DNA from: Sparassis latifolia
Taxonomy: Eukaryota > Basidiomycota > Agaricomycetes > Polyporales > Sparassidaceae
Direction: 5' to 3'
Length of the DNA stretch: 64,000 nt
Assembly: GCA_018466975.1 (NCBI GenBank)
Contig: CM031561.1
Location: 3,596,001-3,660,000 of the forward strand
Part shown: piece after piece, positions 1-12,330 of the stretch
How positions within the stretch are numbered: position 1 is the stretch's first letter
Layout: every line of letters begins with the position of its first letter
Program-made: the position numbers and the translations under genes
Notes under the pieces: generated by a model
The model's input: the letters and a program-made list of their open reading frames with translations, nothing else
Told to the model about the DNA's origin: nothing
The model's database searches: none

Positions 1-487
1 TTGTTTGTGTCAGGAGCCGACATGATCTGATTCGTTTTTCTACCTACAGGCGTGGACTCACATGGTGAAGTCAGTGCACGGCATCGAGATTCTTTCCACT
101 TTACACTTGACTACATTCTTGGTGCGAGGCCGAAATGAAGATAACAGCGACACACTGTACATTTCGCCGAGCTATGATCGTGAATCATGCCCGATCTATG
201 CAGTTTACTGCTGGTTTGCCTTGGCAAGGGGTATCATAAGTTTCGAGAGCTTGAACCTCCCTGCTCCCATCACGGCTCAATGGCCCAAATCGGCCCACGA
301 TGAATATCATGAGACTTGCGGGATATTGGCTGCGTGAGTGTCAAGTTCCCTCTCTCAGTTGATAACTCGCATTGATATTGATGTATGTAGAACACGATAC
401 AACCGCTGTGGACCTCCTGTGACTCCCACTATTGCCCGTGGTGTGGCCACACGATCTCAGGGACCTGCAGTTTTCGGAGCACTATAG
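1..487 (+). CDS. 3' end of an unidentified spliced gene (partial)
   Basis: The window opens inside an intron that ends with a good acceptor (CCTACAG) at 49. An exon at 50-333 is open throughout, a GT-AG intron fills 334-390, and the last exon at 391-487 ends in TAG, with phases that agree. The readable part is about 126 residues and begins AWTHMVKSVHGIEILSTLHL. I do not recognise it. The spacing of the segment containing ESCPIYAVYCWF recalls the CP-x-x-A-x-x-x-W/Y-F segment of Crypton-like tyrosine recombinases, but no catalytic residues lie in the visible part, so that is only a guess. The 5' part lies outside the window. Confidence 0.45.
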
Positions 488-734
488 TTCCACGTCCAGC
501 CTTTATTTCCTGTTACATTGTCCTATTTCTGTTGGAATTTCTGAAATATAACTGCCGGCTTGTACTGACACCATCGCAATGCTAAGACGGATTGCTACAT
601 TCCTCGCGAAGTATACTCAAGTCCGTCCGATCGAGTCAAGTACAGAGGACTTTCGGGTACCCAAGGGCAACACGCATCACTTATGTACGAGCTTCGTTCC
701 CGCGGTCGAGGTCAACTGCTTCTCCCGCCACACA

Positions 735-935
735 CTGCTTGTACCAATCCGTCGTCTTCCGTGTCTCTTCGAGTGTGGCATTCTTTGGCGTGTGCGTCAT
801 TGCAAGGCCTGGCTCAGGCAGCTCACAATGTTCTAAAGCAACATACCTCCCGTAAACGGCATCATCGCTGCGAGAGACGCCGGGGATCAGCTGAGAATAA
901 CAGCAATACAGTGGGTACGGATCATGCATATTCAG
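735..935 (-). pseudogene. Isolated C-terminal scrap of a kinase-like gene plus duplicated flank
   Basis: On the minus strand, residues like KNATLEETRKTTDWYKQ match the C-terminal helix of the kinase-like copy at 5110-6036 (DVALEEARRAIERFQRSK). The same scrap recurs at 2130-2335, together with flanking non-coding sequence: the stretch around GGGTCAGCTGAGAAT near 2310 matches one near 885. The two scraps are therefore a diverged direct duplication bracketing the broken copy at 1088-2048. Nothing here can encode a protein. Confidence 0.5.
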
Positions 936-1087
936 AAGTAAGACGTTACTTGACCTGATTCGCCAAGTTGCGAGCCTTGAGGTCAAGACAAGCTGCGAAC
1001 ACAGAGACAGGTCTATTGTGGGTATAATTCCAAGATCCGCACACCAGAGAGTAGGGTAATAGGCTCCACAGAACACAAGGCTATGTA

Positions 1088-2048
1088 TTATGTACCATTT
1101 TTGTGACAAGCTCTTGAACTATGTAATGGATCCTCCTCGTCAACGTACCACGGGATAGGATTACGATCCGCCCATTTCCCATATATGCGCTTGTACTGTT
1201 CAACCACCATATGTGCATGCTTGAGTGCCTCCTTGTTGGGTACATCCACAGGTGTCACAGAGGCAAGTAATGCAGGGCTCTCCGAGTACCGTACATGCAC
1301 ATATCCGCTGAAGTATCGCACCATGTCTGGAACTACATCATTGTCAATCGTCGCTCAATTAAGGAAACGCACACACTTGGGGTCCAAACGTCGCAGTCAA
1401 GGCATATTTGATAGAATTCAATACATCCAAACTTATTCCGAGAGGGTTCTGCCACATCGAACAGGATCAGTCGCGGGTAGAGACACTCGTGCCTCTCCGA
1501 GCGGTCGAAGTCAATGATCGTCCGTTGCTGATTTTGATGTAGAACGACCTTGTATTCCCTGATGTTACCATGCTGCATGTGAGCGAATCTTTGCTAATGC
1601 TTCAATGATGTCTATCTTGAAAAAAGGGAGCAGAATACTAGATTAATCAAGGCAAAGGTATTGACAAAAATAGAACTAGTTACCTCAGTTGTACATCAAC
1701 GCAGTCAAAGCTCATCTCCAGCATATTTCCGCAGTACTCTGGGACCTCCTTCGAAGAGACCGTAGCATCCAGGGATCACGTCGCGCAGTAATTTGCGAAT
1801 TTGAAGGTATATTTCAGCTTCCTGTCGAAGCCTCGCTATCTTCCCAAATGCAACCTTGCAGACGACGTCCTCTGCGGGGTACCCTTCACAAGTCAATGAA
1901 GCGAAGTAGACGACTTGGGAGTAGCCAGTGTAAATCTGCTTGGTCTTACCGATGACAAACTTTAGCCCCGCGCCGGGAATATCAGTGCGGGACATTCGGG
2001 AGGATCGCAGAACGAATGTTTGTCGGGGAAGTGTAGAGTGGTGACCAT
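1088..2048 (-). pseudogene. Protein-kinase-like pseudogene, copy a
   Basis: Family relatives in this window share an N-terminus of the form M-x-x-T-L-x-FPD. This copy starts that way at 2048, shifts frame near 1985, and continues through the beta3-like lysine segment (DVVCKVAFG), the helix-C-like RQEAEIYLQ and a LFEG block. An intron at about 1690-1625 separates a second exon carrying the family's catalytic block IIDFDRSERHEC (about 1510), where DFD stands in place of DFG. A third piece (about 1324-1180) is the C-terminal YFSGYVHVRY/EQYKRIYGKW segment. This is a protein-kinase-like (PKL) family expanded in mushrooms. Function is unproven, and this copy is broken. Confidence 0.7.
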
Positions 2049-2129
2049 GGTGCCTGTGGAAGAAAAAGAGTACTGGACAAGTCGGAACGAACCATTTATG
2101 TTAATTACGCGTGTGTGGCTGGACACGTG

Positions 2130-2335
2130 CTCACGCGGCCTTATGGGCGTCTGCTTGTAGCAATTGCTGGTCTTCCATGTCTCTTCGATTGCGATAACCT
2201 TTTTACTGGAGGTAATTTGCTTTAGAATAGTTTGAGATGCCTGAGCTTCCCCTTGCAATGGCATTGGAGGACACGCCTAGTAAACAGCCTCCGCGCGAGA
2301 AATGCTGGGGTCAGCTGAGAATTATAGCCATACAG
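2130..2335 (-). repeat. Second copy of the kinase C-terminal scrap and flank
   Basis: The minus-strand reading IEETWKTSNCYKQ parallels LEETRKTTDWYKQ at 735-830, and the adjoining non-coding bases also match. The unit sits directly upstream of pseudogene copy a, as expected if kinase-like genes were once tandemly arranged head to tail and partly deleted. Confidence 0.5.
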
Positions 2336-3123
2336 TCAGCACGCACCTGGTGCCCACCTATCATAGGTAATATCACATATACACCGTAATTCTTGACACC
2401 CGAAGCTATATCAGAAGTGGTGGTTTGTGGAGTATTGAAAGGCGGAGGATGGATGCGGGCCTTCCAACGTTGCGGAGGTTAACGACTAAATATTGCTGTT
2501 CTCGATGACGACTCCTCTCACCTAGAAATCACAACCTGGTGACTTTTCGCCGAAATATCGATAACGTAACATATGTAGCCAAGACCAGGATCAGCCTCAC
2601 AAAAAGTCAGTAAGTAGATGTTACGACATCCCCGAGAGACGCATTCGAAGAGCGAACCTGAGTAATAGCCACCTAACAATTCACAGAAACAGTCCGTAAA
2701 GAGACAAGCGGACAGTCTGTCTTCAATTTTGCCTCGAGGCAGCGAGATATTAGGTCGTCTGAGTCAGTTAGGATGTTACCGGCTTCGTTGTCAGCACCAT
2801 TCACCACTCCGAAGTCCACCCGCCGGGCCTGACCTTGAACGACGTCCATTGGATGGCGTTTTCTACGGCACGATCTTCGGGAATCAAGACGGCGGCGCGA
2901 CGACGGAACAAGTCCTCCCGAGTGTTGATCTTCGCTTACCCGAGTAAAGGGAGAGAAACGCACCGTACGGATGCCAACTCATCCGGGTGGTTGCAGTCCA
3001 GGAATCAGGTTTAAATGTCAAAACCGAAGACATGCACTCTGCAGTGGAAAATGCCTTAGTGACCAGTCGTCAATACTGTACTCGAGAAACACATAAAAAC
3101 CTCCGCGAGAGATAATGTGCCTG
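2336..3123. other. No gene recognised between kinase-like copies
   Basis: Short open stretches exist on both strands, for example 2673-2963 minus, but they have no recognisable motif, no consistent splice structure and no resemblance to the neighbouring kinase-like copies. I read this as decayed spacer. Confidence 0.4.
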
Positions 3124-4047
3124 TTAGCAACGTCTCTCTTCTACCGGAGACACTACGCGCTCCACCTCCCTCCCATACTTCCGGTAGTACCTCTTGATTG
3201 TTAAATGTGCCTCCGCTAGCGCCGCTATTTCGGAACGTCTGCAGGGGCTAGCGACGTAAGCAATTCGGGGCTTTCCAGATACTTTACAGTAACATATCCA
3301 TCCAAGTATGGCATTGTATCTGTAAAACATGAGCAATTGCTCCTACTGAGGAAACATTTGACACATTGGTATCCAGACATCAGCAACATCACACGCAAAC
3401 CAGATCTCGTCCATCAGAAGTCATCCCGGTAGGGAGTTGCTATATTGAGCGGGACATTGACGATGTGTGGTTGCGCGGTCGAAGTCGATAATCCAAGACC
3501 GCTTTTCTTTGTCACGACAATGTTGCGCTCCCTGAGTCACCATGCGGAACACCACGACCATGAATCGCGAGCAAGCATTTAATAATGCCATGTCTGTGGA
3601 CGTTGGGTTAGCTCAAATTCGTGCGGTACGAGGTGGGACAGGACGATACCTGAAGTTAAGCTGAAGTATTTTCCATTAGATCACCGCGATAGTCTGTGAC
3701 CAGGCACGCCGATGGTCCGTCTTCCAGCTCCCCCTCGAAGAGACCATAGCACGCAGGGACGACGATGCCCTGCAGCGAACCTGGTAGTATATCCGACCTT
3801 CCTAGCGAAACCTGGCCATGCCTCGCTTGCCGAGAACAACCTTGCAGAGAAAATCGTACGTAGGGAACTCCTCATAAGTCAATGTCGCCATGTAAACTTG
3901 TGCGTTACCGCTGTGGATGTACCCAGTATTGCTGATTACGAGCTTCCGGTCCGCGCTTAGGTAGTCAGTACGAATCATTTCAAACATTTCAGGAGGATTA
4001 CGAGTCAAATGCTGGTCGGAGAAGAGCAGAATGGATACCATGACCAT
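3124..4047 (-). pseudogene. Protein-kinase-like pseudogene, copy b
   Basis: This copy starts at 4047 (MVMVSILLFSDQH) and keeps the family N-terminus intact through PPEMFEMIRTDYLS, KLVISNTGYIHSG and the CKVVLGKRGMARFR lysine segment. It then loses frame near 3810: the following LFEGELEDG-type block is readable only in another frame at 3681-3875. The IIDFD block lies near 3490 (coding strand of 3480-3510). The C-terminal segment ALAEAHLTIKRYYRKYGRE is at 3160-3230. Order and spacing match copies a and c. At least one frameshift and a damaged catalytic exon make it a pseudogene. Confidence 0.7.
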
Positions 4048-4204
4048 GGTGTGGAGGGAAGATGAGATAACGAGAAAACTATGTTTGGAAAACGAGAACA
4101 AGCTCAAACCCGAATCGAACCAATTCAACCACGTGAGCGACGACGCGTCTGTGGCGGAGCACGTGTCGTCTGAGATGGGCAAACGACTGAATCTACATTG
4201 CGTT

Positions 4205-4625
4205 CATTACAGCGCTTTGCAAGTATATGCGGAATTGTCGTCGATGGATTTTGCGCCGAGCTCAGGACCCGAAACCGCTCAGCCACTGCAGCCACCGGTA
4301 AATTGCCCAATTGATCAGGTCCGAGAGTCCGAGCCTAGCCAAAACCAGAGAGACTGTGCCCAGAGTGTCTCATCAACCAATCGCCCCACGTGGGTTTTCT
4401 ACGGCATCCTAATGCAGGAGCTTAGACAAGCTTCGGGCATGCCTCGGACAACTGCTTTTGGGAAATTCGCGTCACCGATGGCCCTCCCGGTATCCTCCGC
4501 TAGACTTCCGGTAGTAACGTGCCACTACAACAGTTTGGGGTCCTGGGCTCGGGGCAAGCTCGGGGCGTCTGAGGCCAAAAATCCATCGACGACGATTCCG
4601 CATATACTTGCAAAGCGCTGTAATA
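4205..4625. repeat. Inverted repeat with roughly 55-60 bp arms (possible MITE)
   Basis: The arm at about 4205-4262 (…ACAGCGCTTTGCAAGTATAT…) returns as its near-perfect reverse complement at about 4566-4624, with one internal mismatch over the first ~45 bases. The loop is about 300 bp and I recognise no gene in it. The structure resembles a non-autonomous DNA transposon or a folded-back duplication. I could not define a target-site duplication. Confidence 0.6.
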
Positions 4626-5109
4626 ATAAAACACGCAGCTGGCAAGCCAGAAAAACTGACACATCGGAATCTACTGCAAATCATGGGTTCTTCCCAACTA
4701 TCCCCTCGCCTCACGAAGTACTTTGTACACGATGACACGTCTTCAAGAGATAAGTGCATCTGGAAACTGCACAAGGCTATGGGGCCTACATGGGACTATG
4801 TAGTAGGGACCTGACTAGCCGAGTGCTACATAGGCAGCTGTAGACCCCCGAGCAAAGTGCCAGTTGCAGATGTGGGAACACATGCTCATTCTCTAAATCT
4901 GGGCTCGCTGTGCGAGAGTAGGGAGGATTTCTTTTTCTTTTTCTCCTTGAGGAGGTATGCTCGTGAAGGGCGATGCTCTGAACCAGCTGTAACACCGTGT
5001 CCACTGTCAGTAGCGTCTTGGGCCAGGGACAATACGAGCACGTGCTTTGCCACACACGCGCGACTCACGTTGGCTGACACCTGCTCTCATCTCACCGCTG
5101 TGTTCAGAT
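4626..5109. other. No gene recognised; upstream flank of kinase-like copy c
   Basis: The stretch contains a pyrimidine tract (TTTCTTTTTCTTTTTC, about 4930-4945) and no convincing coding potential on either strand. It is the putative promoter side of the plus-strand kinase-like copy starting at 5110. Confidence 0.35.
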
Positions 5110-6036
5110 ATGTCGTCTACCCTGAGATTCCCGGATCCAAACTCCTACCCGGAATGCGTAACCTACGATATGGAGCGATGATCCGGGAACCGGGGTGACA
5201 CTCGTTATCAGCAAGACACGGCTCATCCACAACGGCCAATCCAAGGTCTACCGTGCTACGATGGGCTGCAAAGGACACCCGTCTTATGACGTATTCTGCA
5301 AAGTAGTCCTTGGGAAGCGAGCTATTGCTAGGCTGCGAGAGGAGGCTGAGGTGTATTTTCGGTTGTGTGACCTTCAAGGCGACGTTGTTCCTGTCTGCTA
5401 CAAGCTCTTCGAAGGAGAACTCGCCGATGGACTGTCGGCTTGTCTCATTACTGAGTACCGTGGGGAATCTCTAGATAGATATATGCGGACCACCAGTTGG
5501 AGATTTAGGTTGGTTCTTCCCCTGCATATCTGGTGTGATGCCACTTGCTGAATTTTCAACGGCTTTTCTTTGTGTCTTGCAACAGATGCCAGGTTATCAA
5601 AGCTCTGGCAGATATCCACGCCTGCGGTATTCAAAATTGCGACTTTGACGTGCGGAACATTGTCGTCGACAAGGATGGGCGACCGTTCATCATCGACTTC
5701 GACCGTGCGCAAAGGCACGAATGTACAGCGCCGGAGATAATTAGCGTCGGCGTCCCCGCACCATTTCTAGCAGACTTTGGCTGTGACGAGATTTGGTCGT
5801 TTTGTCAGGGTGACTGCGGCATGTGGAAGCCCAGTGCGTTCGGCTATACACTGACTTGCCAGCGGCTGATCGCTGTCCTTCTTGCAGATACGTTTCCGTT
5901 TATGGGCGGCCACCTTGCCCTCTGTTACTTCGAGAGTGTTGGGACTCTTGCTTCAAAAGCGCCTAAAGGCACACCAAGGGATGTGGCACTGGAGGAGGCG
6001 CGCCGCGCAATCGAGCGGTTCCAGCGAAGTAAGTAA
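5110..6036 (+). pseudogene. Protein-kinase-like gene, copy c (best preserved, one frameshift)
   Basis: The family start MSSTLRFPDPNSY is at 5110, but that frame stops at 5179. The body continues in the next frame from about 5171: DDPGTGVTLVISKT, the lysine segment YDVFCKVVLGKRAIARLREE with its helix-C-like glutamate, LFEGELADG, then an intron at 5509-5585. The second exon has QVIKALADIHACG, a catalytic-loop-like NCDFDVRNIVVD and the DFG-equivalent FIIDFDRAQRHEC. A further 54-nt intron (5834-5887) is inferred from copy a; it is a multiple of three with no stop, so the frame stays open either way. Stop at 6036. One indel near 5165 separates it from an intact gene. The HRD-like histidine is Asn/Cys here, so catalysis is doubtful. 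Confidence 0.7.
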
Positions 6037-6207
6037 CAGGAAAAAAGGTGTGACCAGAACAGAATTTTTTTCATAAAGTATTCGTAGAGGTCTGAAATCG
6101 TGTTCATTTTTTTACACCTACCGTCTGTTTTTTCCTTCATTCAAGCCATCGAACTTCCGATGTTGCGTTGTCGAAGTACTTTGCGTACACCATTCTATTG
6201 CCTGCTT

Positions 6208-6480
6208 CTAGTGCTGCACCCGTTGAAATATGTTTGGGTGCAAGCGTCTCAATGCTTGCGAAGAAGTCCACGGGAACTGGCCACCCACGAAGGCTAACAT
6301 GTCTTCAAGAAATGGAGGTGCCTTAGTTACCGTTGCGTGAAAGCAAGGGTTTACGCACTTCCGACTTCGGTCTCCATGTATTGTGCATGTAGTCACATAC
6401 AATAAACACCGCGATTTCCCTGATCGAGCGTTGTCGAAATCGATGAAAGGACACTGATTCGCGTCGACTACGTTGTTCTA
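6208..6480 (-). pseudogene. Protein-kinase-like pseudogene, copy d (fragment)
   Basis: The minus strand around 6470-6410 reads NNVVDANQCPFIDFDNARS, a clear match to the RNIVVD…FIIDFDRA block of copy c. Downstream (6320-6210) the frame is open but diverged. The copy is inverted relative to copy c and lies just downstream of the HIR1 stop. Only the catalytic exon is recognisable. Confidence 0.55.
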
Positions 6481-6833
6481 CTCGGGAAAAGCGCTTTTCC
6501 TGACTCCGTGAGCGTGGATTCTTATGAGAGCTTAGATGACCTGACGCCTATAGCAACAAACAGAGAATCGCAGCGAAAGCCAGCGCCGAGGGGTATCTAC
6601 GCGATCACCTGCTGAGCCACAGACGTGACAGAGCCTAACAGATTGAGAAATGGAGAAATGGAACCATTACCATTGCGCTCTCGTCGCATCAGCAGAGGCA
6701 GAGTCGTCAATGGGACGGTGTGCACAACAGAAATTCACACCCGCTACTCTTGACGGACAATCAGGACGTCGTCGACGAAAGAATCTGGCATGCAGGCACG
6801 TCATAGAGACACTGTCCGGACATGGAATGAAGG

Positions 6834-9800
6834 TCATAAGTAGAAAAACATCATAGCACCACAGTGCAGCCCTGCCAAAATACGCGGGGAAAACGCCCTG
6901 GTGTCCAATGATTTGAAACTCATTCCTCGCTCGACGCCTTCTTCAGCATGTCTTGCCAGTCCAAAGCTAGCTTCGTCAGTGTCTTGCTTCGAGCTGCCAG
7001 TCTTCGTCAGCCGTTTCTTCATAAAATGAAAATCAGGGTTATGCGCACCAAAGACTGCAAGTACATCCTTCAGGAGATCGCGCTTTGAGAAGCCCAATAA
7101 CGTTGGGGACCACGAGTCCTCCCGGCCCGGACGCCTATACGACGAAGGATGAGCATCTTTCATACATTAGAACACTGGATCAAAGAGATATACCAATAGA
7201 CAGGCCCAAAGAGCTCCTTGACAAGTTCCTCCGCCTTTCCCCTGAAGGCTTCATCTGCGATCTTCTTCGCATACAGCAGCAACGCTTGCTTATATTCATG
7301 TGGACTGTCCAGTGCCTTTGCCGCATGCAGCTTCGTCTCCAAATGGCCCAGCGTCAGCGCTGCGTTCCACCACGGTGGGCGCTGCTTCCCCGCCACACTC
7401 TGGTCGTCCACTCGCTCGCTGATTGCGCTCTCTACAACACTGATTACGCCGCGGTTGTTAGAGCTGCTCGTGCGCTGGCGGCCCTGCCAGGCATCAGACC
7501 CTTCGGCCCACCACATATCGCTAAGCTTAACCCACGATGACAGCCCAGGATCATAGGAATGCGCCACTCCAGATGACAGTTGAATTACAGGCACGCCATT
7601 GGGTCGGACTGACGCTGAGAGGATTGTGCAATTCGGAGAGGATCCTAGGATGGGCAACAGAGACACTGGCGGGAAAGTCGCTCTCTGCTTCTTCACGTTC
7701 CTGGAATCCGGATCAGCTTTCCATGCGGCACGGATATCAAAAAAAAACAGGCATACCAGACGTGCAGTTGACCTGTCGATGTCAAGAGCATCAACGAACC
7801 CTTGCTTCCACTAAGGCATGAGCATGGTACGCCAATGCTCAAAGTGGGCATCAGCCTGTAAAGAGGAATCAGTATGACACACCTAGGCTAAGATAATAAT
7901 GTACCTTCGGCCAGTGGGCGAGTACACATTCACGGATCCGTCTTGCATCGCAACAGCACAGAAGACCGTGGTAGCCGCGAGCGCTAGGACAGGTGAAGGT
8001 AGATAATCCAGCCACTGTGTCTGCCTCCCGTTGACATACAGAACCTCAGCGGAACCTACGTAGTATAAACTTCAGCTGCAGCCGATAATGAGACGAACGC
8101 ACCATCTCCCTCGGGGTTGCGCCCTTCGAAGATATCTTCATTTCCCTCGACTGTTACCTTCAAATACGTCAGTAGAGGTGGAACCTCTAGTCTCCCGGCG
8201 AGATTCGGCTGTTCGTTCCATAACCCCAGGGCGCTGCCCTGAACAGCAAGGCCGGTACCACCACTTGCGATCTCGCGGACTTGAACTGTTTCCCGGACGC
8301 GATCTCCGCCGAGGGTCCGCGGCTTGCTGGGGACGCGATCGTCCATGACATCGATCGCCTTCCTCTTCCCCTTCCCGCCCACCTGTCCGCTGGTATCGAG
8401 AGAGCTGATGCGTACCTCGCTGCTATCCATGGGGAACATCTCCACATCCTCACTCACAGTGGACTCAAGACCGAAGGCGCTCGTGCTGCTGCCGAACGAC
8501 TGACCTGGTGCAGCGAAGGAAAGCGGTGGGGGCAGAGGGACCGACGAAGAAGCGCCGGGGACCTCGCCGAAAGAACGTGTACTCGGGGCGGCCACGCTGC
8601 TGGGGGCGCTTATTCCTCCTGGAGGTGCAGCCCCATTCGCTGCAGACGGCACAGAGCCCGCGAGAGAGCCAACGAAATTGGGCTGTATCCGTTTCTTGTC
8701 TTTTTCCTCTTCGCCACGAGTGTGTTTACGTGCTCGCCGCCGCCTGAGCCGTTGATGGTCACGCCAAAATCACTCTGTGAGTGCGCGTGATGTGGTGGAA
8801 CTTGCGCTTGAGGGCGCGAAGGCGAGGGAGGAGGCGTGATCCGCGTAGATATCTCCTTCTGCAAGACAGGATGTTGCACTGGAATTGGGTGTGAGTATCC
8901 TTCGGGGAGTGGTGGAGGTGTAAATCCGAATTTCTTCAAGTATTGTTCTTGTGCAGAAAGCGGTGCAATGCCTTCGAGCTCATCCGCATCAAAGCTGAAT
9001 ACTGCCATTGTTCCATCTGATGATACTGCGTATAGCGTGAGACCATCTTGAGCCCTTTGAAACGCAACGAGAGTCACAGAAGGGTAATGACCTTAGGCTG
9101 TCACGGCTTACCAACTTAAATCCATAATCTGCCTTTCGAAGACTTCCTTGGCTACAATGAGAGGCCTGGCTGACTTGGTCTGCCATACAGAGACGGCTCG
9201 ATCGTCAGCACCAAGAGCAACCACAGAGCAAATATTCGACGCGACGACGGGCAGAAATGGATCGCGCAAAAATATGTGTGGGTTATATGCCTGGAAAATC
9301 GCCTTAGCATATGTCTGTGAAAAGGGAGGATCACCTACAGCCACTTCCACAGTATTTTCATGGCCAACGAGGCTGATCTCCGACGTCCATGTGTTCCGAG
9401 AAATGACGGCGGCAATGAACACGTAACCCTCGTTATTCGTAGCATTCGATGCGGTTATATGTGCTCCATCTGGAGACCAGCTATGGCGAGGGAGGTCATT
9501 AAAAACACTAATTACCCAGCACAATTCTGAGCTACCTCAGACGCCTGAAAAAGGTGCCGGGAGAATGATCGAAAGGTTTTCTGATTTCCGCCTCCAAGTG
9601 CCAGTCAGTAGTCCTCCATATTCGAACGGATCTATCGTCTGAGCCTGTGGCGAGAAATTCTCCAACGGGATCCCAGCATACACCCTTGACAAATCCTTGA
9701 TGCTGGTCAATCTTGCGAAGTCGCTCTGTAGAGGAGGGAATGAGAGAAAAAAATCTGAGAAACCAATCGGAAGAGATAGACGGGATTGAACATACCGAGG

Positions 9801-10464
9801 GTATACCCACACCAGATCAGAACTTGTGAATCGAGCCCCACAGTTGCAAGATAACGATCTCCTGGAGACCAAGATACGTCTGTTACATCTGCAACAAGAG
9901 TCAGGGGCTATGCTAAGTCAAGAAAGAATGCATCCGACCTACCACTTTCATGCCCTGGCAGTCGCTTCAAAGGCTTCCAGCCTTCTACATTCACTTCGTC
10001 TGAGCCCCAGACTTTCCCTCTAGCTGTTCTGCACGCGCACAATGAATCCAAGGCTACACAAATTCAGACCGTAGCAGAAACAGTAACACTCACGGATCGA
10101 GGTCCCAAATCATGACAATTTCGTCGTCACTCCCACTGGCAAGCCACCTCCCAGAATGCGCCCACCGCACTACCAGAACCGGACCTGTATGCATCTGCAG
10201 CGTGCACAGCGACTTTGGGGGACGGCCAGACAGCTCAGATGCGCTATTCAGTATAGGTTTCGTGCTCCATATGCGGACTTTTGCGTCAAGACCTCCTGTA
10301 GCAATTCGGGAACCGTCGGGATGAACGTGAACAGAGAAAATGGATAGACGCTTTGATTGCTCTCCCTTCATCATTGCATCTATGTCTGCTACGTAAGGAA
10401 ATGTTGCAGGAGGTCGAGTATGCGTACCTTTGTGTATTACCCACGCTGGTTTCGTGAATCTCAT
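6834..10464 (-). CDS. HIR1: HIRA/Hir1 histone chaperone (WD40)
   Basis: HIRA/Hir1 is a subunit of the nuclear HIR complex, which deposits H3-H4 outside replication and acts in transcriptional silencing. Exons (minus): 10464-10428, 10379-10094, 10019-9943, 9888-9796, 9725-9536, 9480-9112, 9054-8763, 8706-8103, 8055-7905, 7855-7757, 7700-7194, 7134-6834. All phases close, giving 1001 aa, close to the usual length. The N-terminus MRFTKPAWVIHK begins a WD40 propeller with repeats such as VHVHPDGSRIATGGLDAKVR, HTGPVLVVRWAHSGRWLASG and QGFVKGVCWDPVGEFLATGS. A proline/serine-rich linker follows. The B-domain-like basic motif KKRIQPNFVGS, which binds Asf1 in this family, comes next. The C-terminal HIRA domain includes WWNAALTLGHLETKLHAAK and ends with LLGFSKRDLLKDVLAVFGA. 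The gene is intact. Confidence 0.93.
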
Positions 10465-12330
10465 CGTATAACTGTTTCCCAGAGCAAACAGCGCCAGCGA
10501 GCCTTAGAAATTGACGACACGTTGAAAACCTGGGACGAGCTACAATTACACCGGTGGTGGCTGGAACAAGCCTGTGCGGGGTTACTAGTAACTTAGAGTG
10601 CCCAGCCACGTGTGCTAGATTCCGATCTGCGCAAACCAACACGTGATTTTCACTCAGTCCACTCTTTCTCGATTTCTCTCCACGGAAAAGTCTCACTGAA
10701 CCCTGTGCTCAATATTATCTAATTTTGTCTGCATAAAATTCTTTGATGTTAATTCCTTGTGTCGATGCTCACAAATGTGCAACGGTCCCAAGGTCTAGTA
10801 CGCTGAGCTGCTGTGTGGTCTAATTCGAGTCCTTATGACATCATACAATGTTATAACTCCTTGTATTATTATTGTCGAGTTCTTATTGACTTCTTCACAC
10901 ACTATCACATTATGGAGGTTAGATTGAACATACAGCGCACCATACCTCTCGCGATTTCCCATCATTGATACTCGATGCAAACATACTCCAGGTGCAATTT
11001 TAGTGATGAACTTGATTGGGAGCACTCACAGACTCCCCATGACACAGGTCGTCGATTAAAAACCTTCTGGAAAGAAGTATGTACGTTAGTGATCGTCCTT
11101 CGTGGTGTCAACTGCATTGACTATCCAGCAAGCGGAAATTTGATGCTTGTATCATACCAGCGCATGTACCTTCAATATCCGTATCCATGGATGCAGTCAT
11201 CGCATACATAGACTCCCGTACGTTCTCCTGTTTACTTTCTGCGACATTCAGCTTTTGCTTCGGCCTGTGCCTTCATCTGATTTTTATAAGAACCCTCTGA
11301 TCGAGACGGTCGCTTCCTGCATCCATGGTTGGCACTCGTGCCCTAGGAAGAACTCCTTCCGCGGTGCGGATTTATTGTGCATATCACATGGCCGTATGAA
11401 GCTGATTATTGACAGGCGCTATAGACAGGTAGCTTCATTTGCGCTCTGTTGCCGATTGCAGAGCTACACAGGTAGAGCCATTGCTCCCAAACATTTTCGA
11501 ACGAAATTCATCTCCCCGCTGTCTATAATCTCACGCACCTTGGATTTCTTGAATATAGTACTAGAAGCTTAGAGTGGGCCGGATTCTTGCAGATGTTCCG
11601 AGTGCGCAGGAGTCATCTGCAAAAGGAGCCCGAGCACGCATGGTCATGCCGGGGGACAACTCTGAAAGTCCTTATTCGCAGTCTAGTTGAAGGTAAGGTG
11701 CGTGGTGAGCGATACACTCATACGCATTGCCGGTTTGAGCCTGCTGAGCTGATCACAGTTTTGAAATGTATGACAACGTACTATACTGTCTTCTCTGGCT
11801 GACTAGATGTTGTGCAGGAATAAGGCGTCCGCATGTCACACAATTGGCTAGCACGATTAATAGTTCGGTCTCAAATGCGCCTGGAGCTTCTTGTCTGAGT
11901 TCCCGAACCCGGTATACGTAGTCTCAACTTAGAAACATGGAGCTCACTGACACAATTCAGGAGGGCGAGGGTACACCTTTCCGCCCTTGGATGAATAGAT
12001 CCCTCACCTAGTCTTGCACAACGTATGTAGGTCAGAAAGTGGACAAGGGTATTTTTATTCTGTCGTTACGGCTCCCCAGCATATACAGTCGTGACCATGC
12101 AACACCATACCAACGATAGAAATGTGAGTGAGAAGTGTGCACGTATAATATTCAGCAGGGGAGAATTTTGATCACATTAAGTACACCGGGCGTACGCAAT
12201 TCCGTTATCGTGCAAGAAAGCAAAATCAGCCACGAAGTAGAGATACGAATGAACAGAAGAAAAGGAACGTATTGGGAGTACATGGGGAAGGGCATGTGCA
12301 TCGTTGTGGCGGACGCATAATGCAACCCGC
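10465..12330. other. Intergenic stretch, no gene recognised
   Basis: This lies between the start of HIR1 and the 3' end of the PARP-finger gene. It is AT-richer than the flanking genes. Open frames on the plus strand (for example 11147-11572) lack motifs and splice-consistent extensions. The first few hundred bases should hold the HIR1 promoter, but I see no clear TATA element. Confidence 0.4.

Noticed and set aside
4031..4735. 234-codon open frame on the plus strand
   Set aside because: It spans the inverted repeat and overlaps kinase-like copy b in antisense, with no motif.
6835..6837. ATG overlapping the HIR1 stop as the start of kinase-like copy d
   Set aside because: The following residues match the family N-terminus only loosely, so copy d is reported from its recognisable catalytic block alone.
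7701..7756. Apparent frame break with a T9 run inside HIR1
   Set aside because: A GT-AG intron (7756-7701) joins HVW to NVKKQRATFPP and restores the family sequence and phase, so the gene is intact.
10465..12330. Possible small genes or tRNAs in the largest gap between intact genes
   Set aside because: No B-box-like GGTTCGA context with a fitting A-box, and open frames lack any supporting feature.
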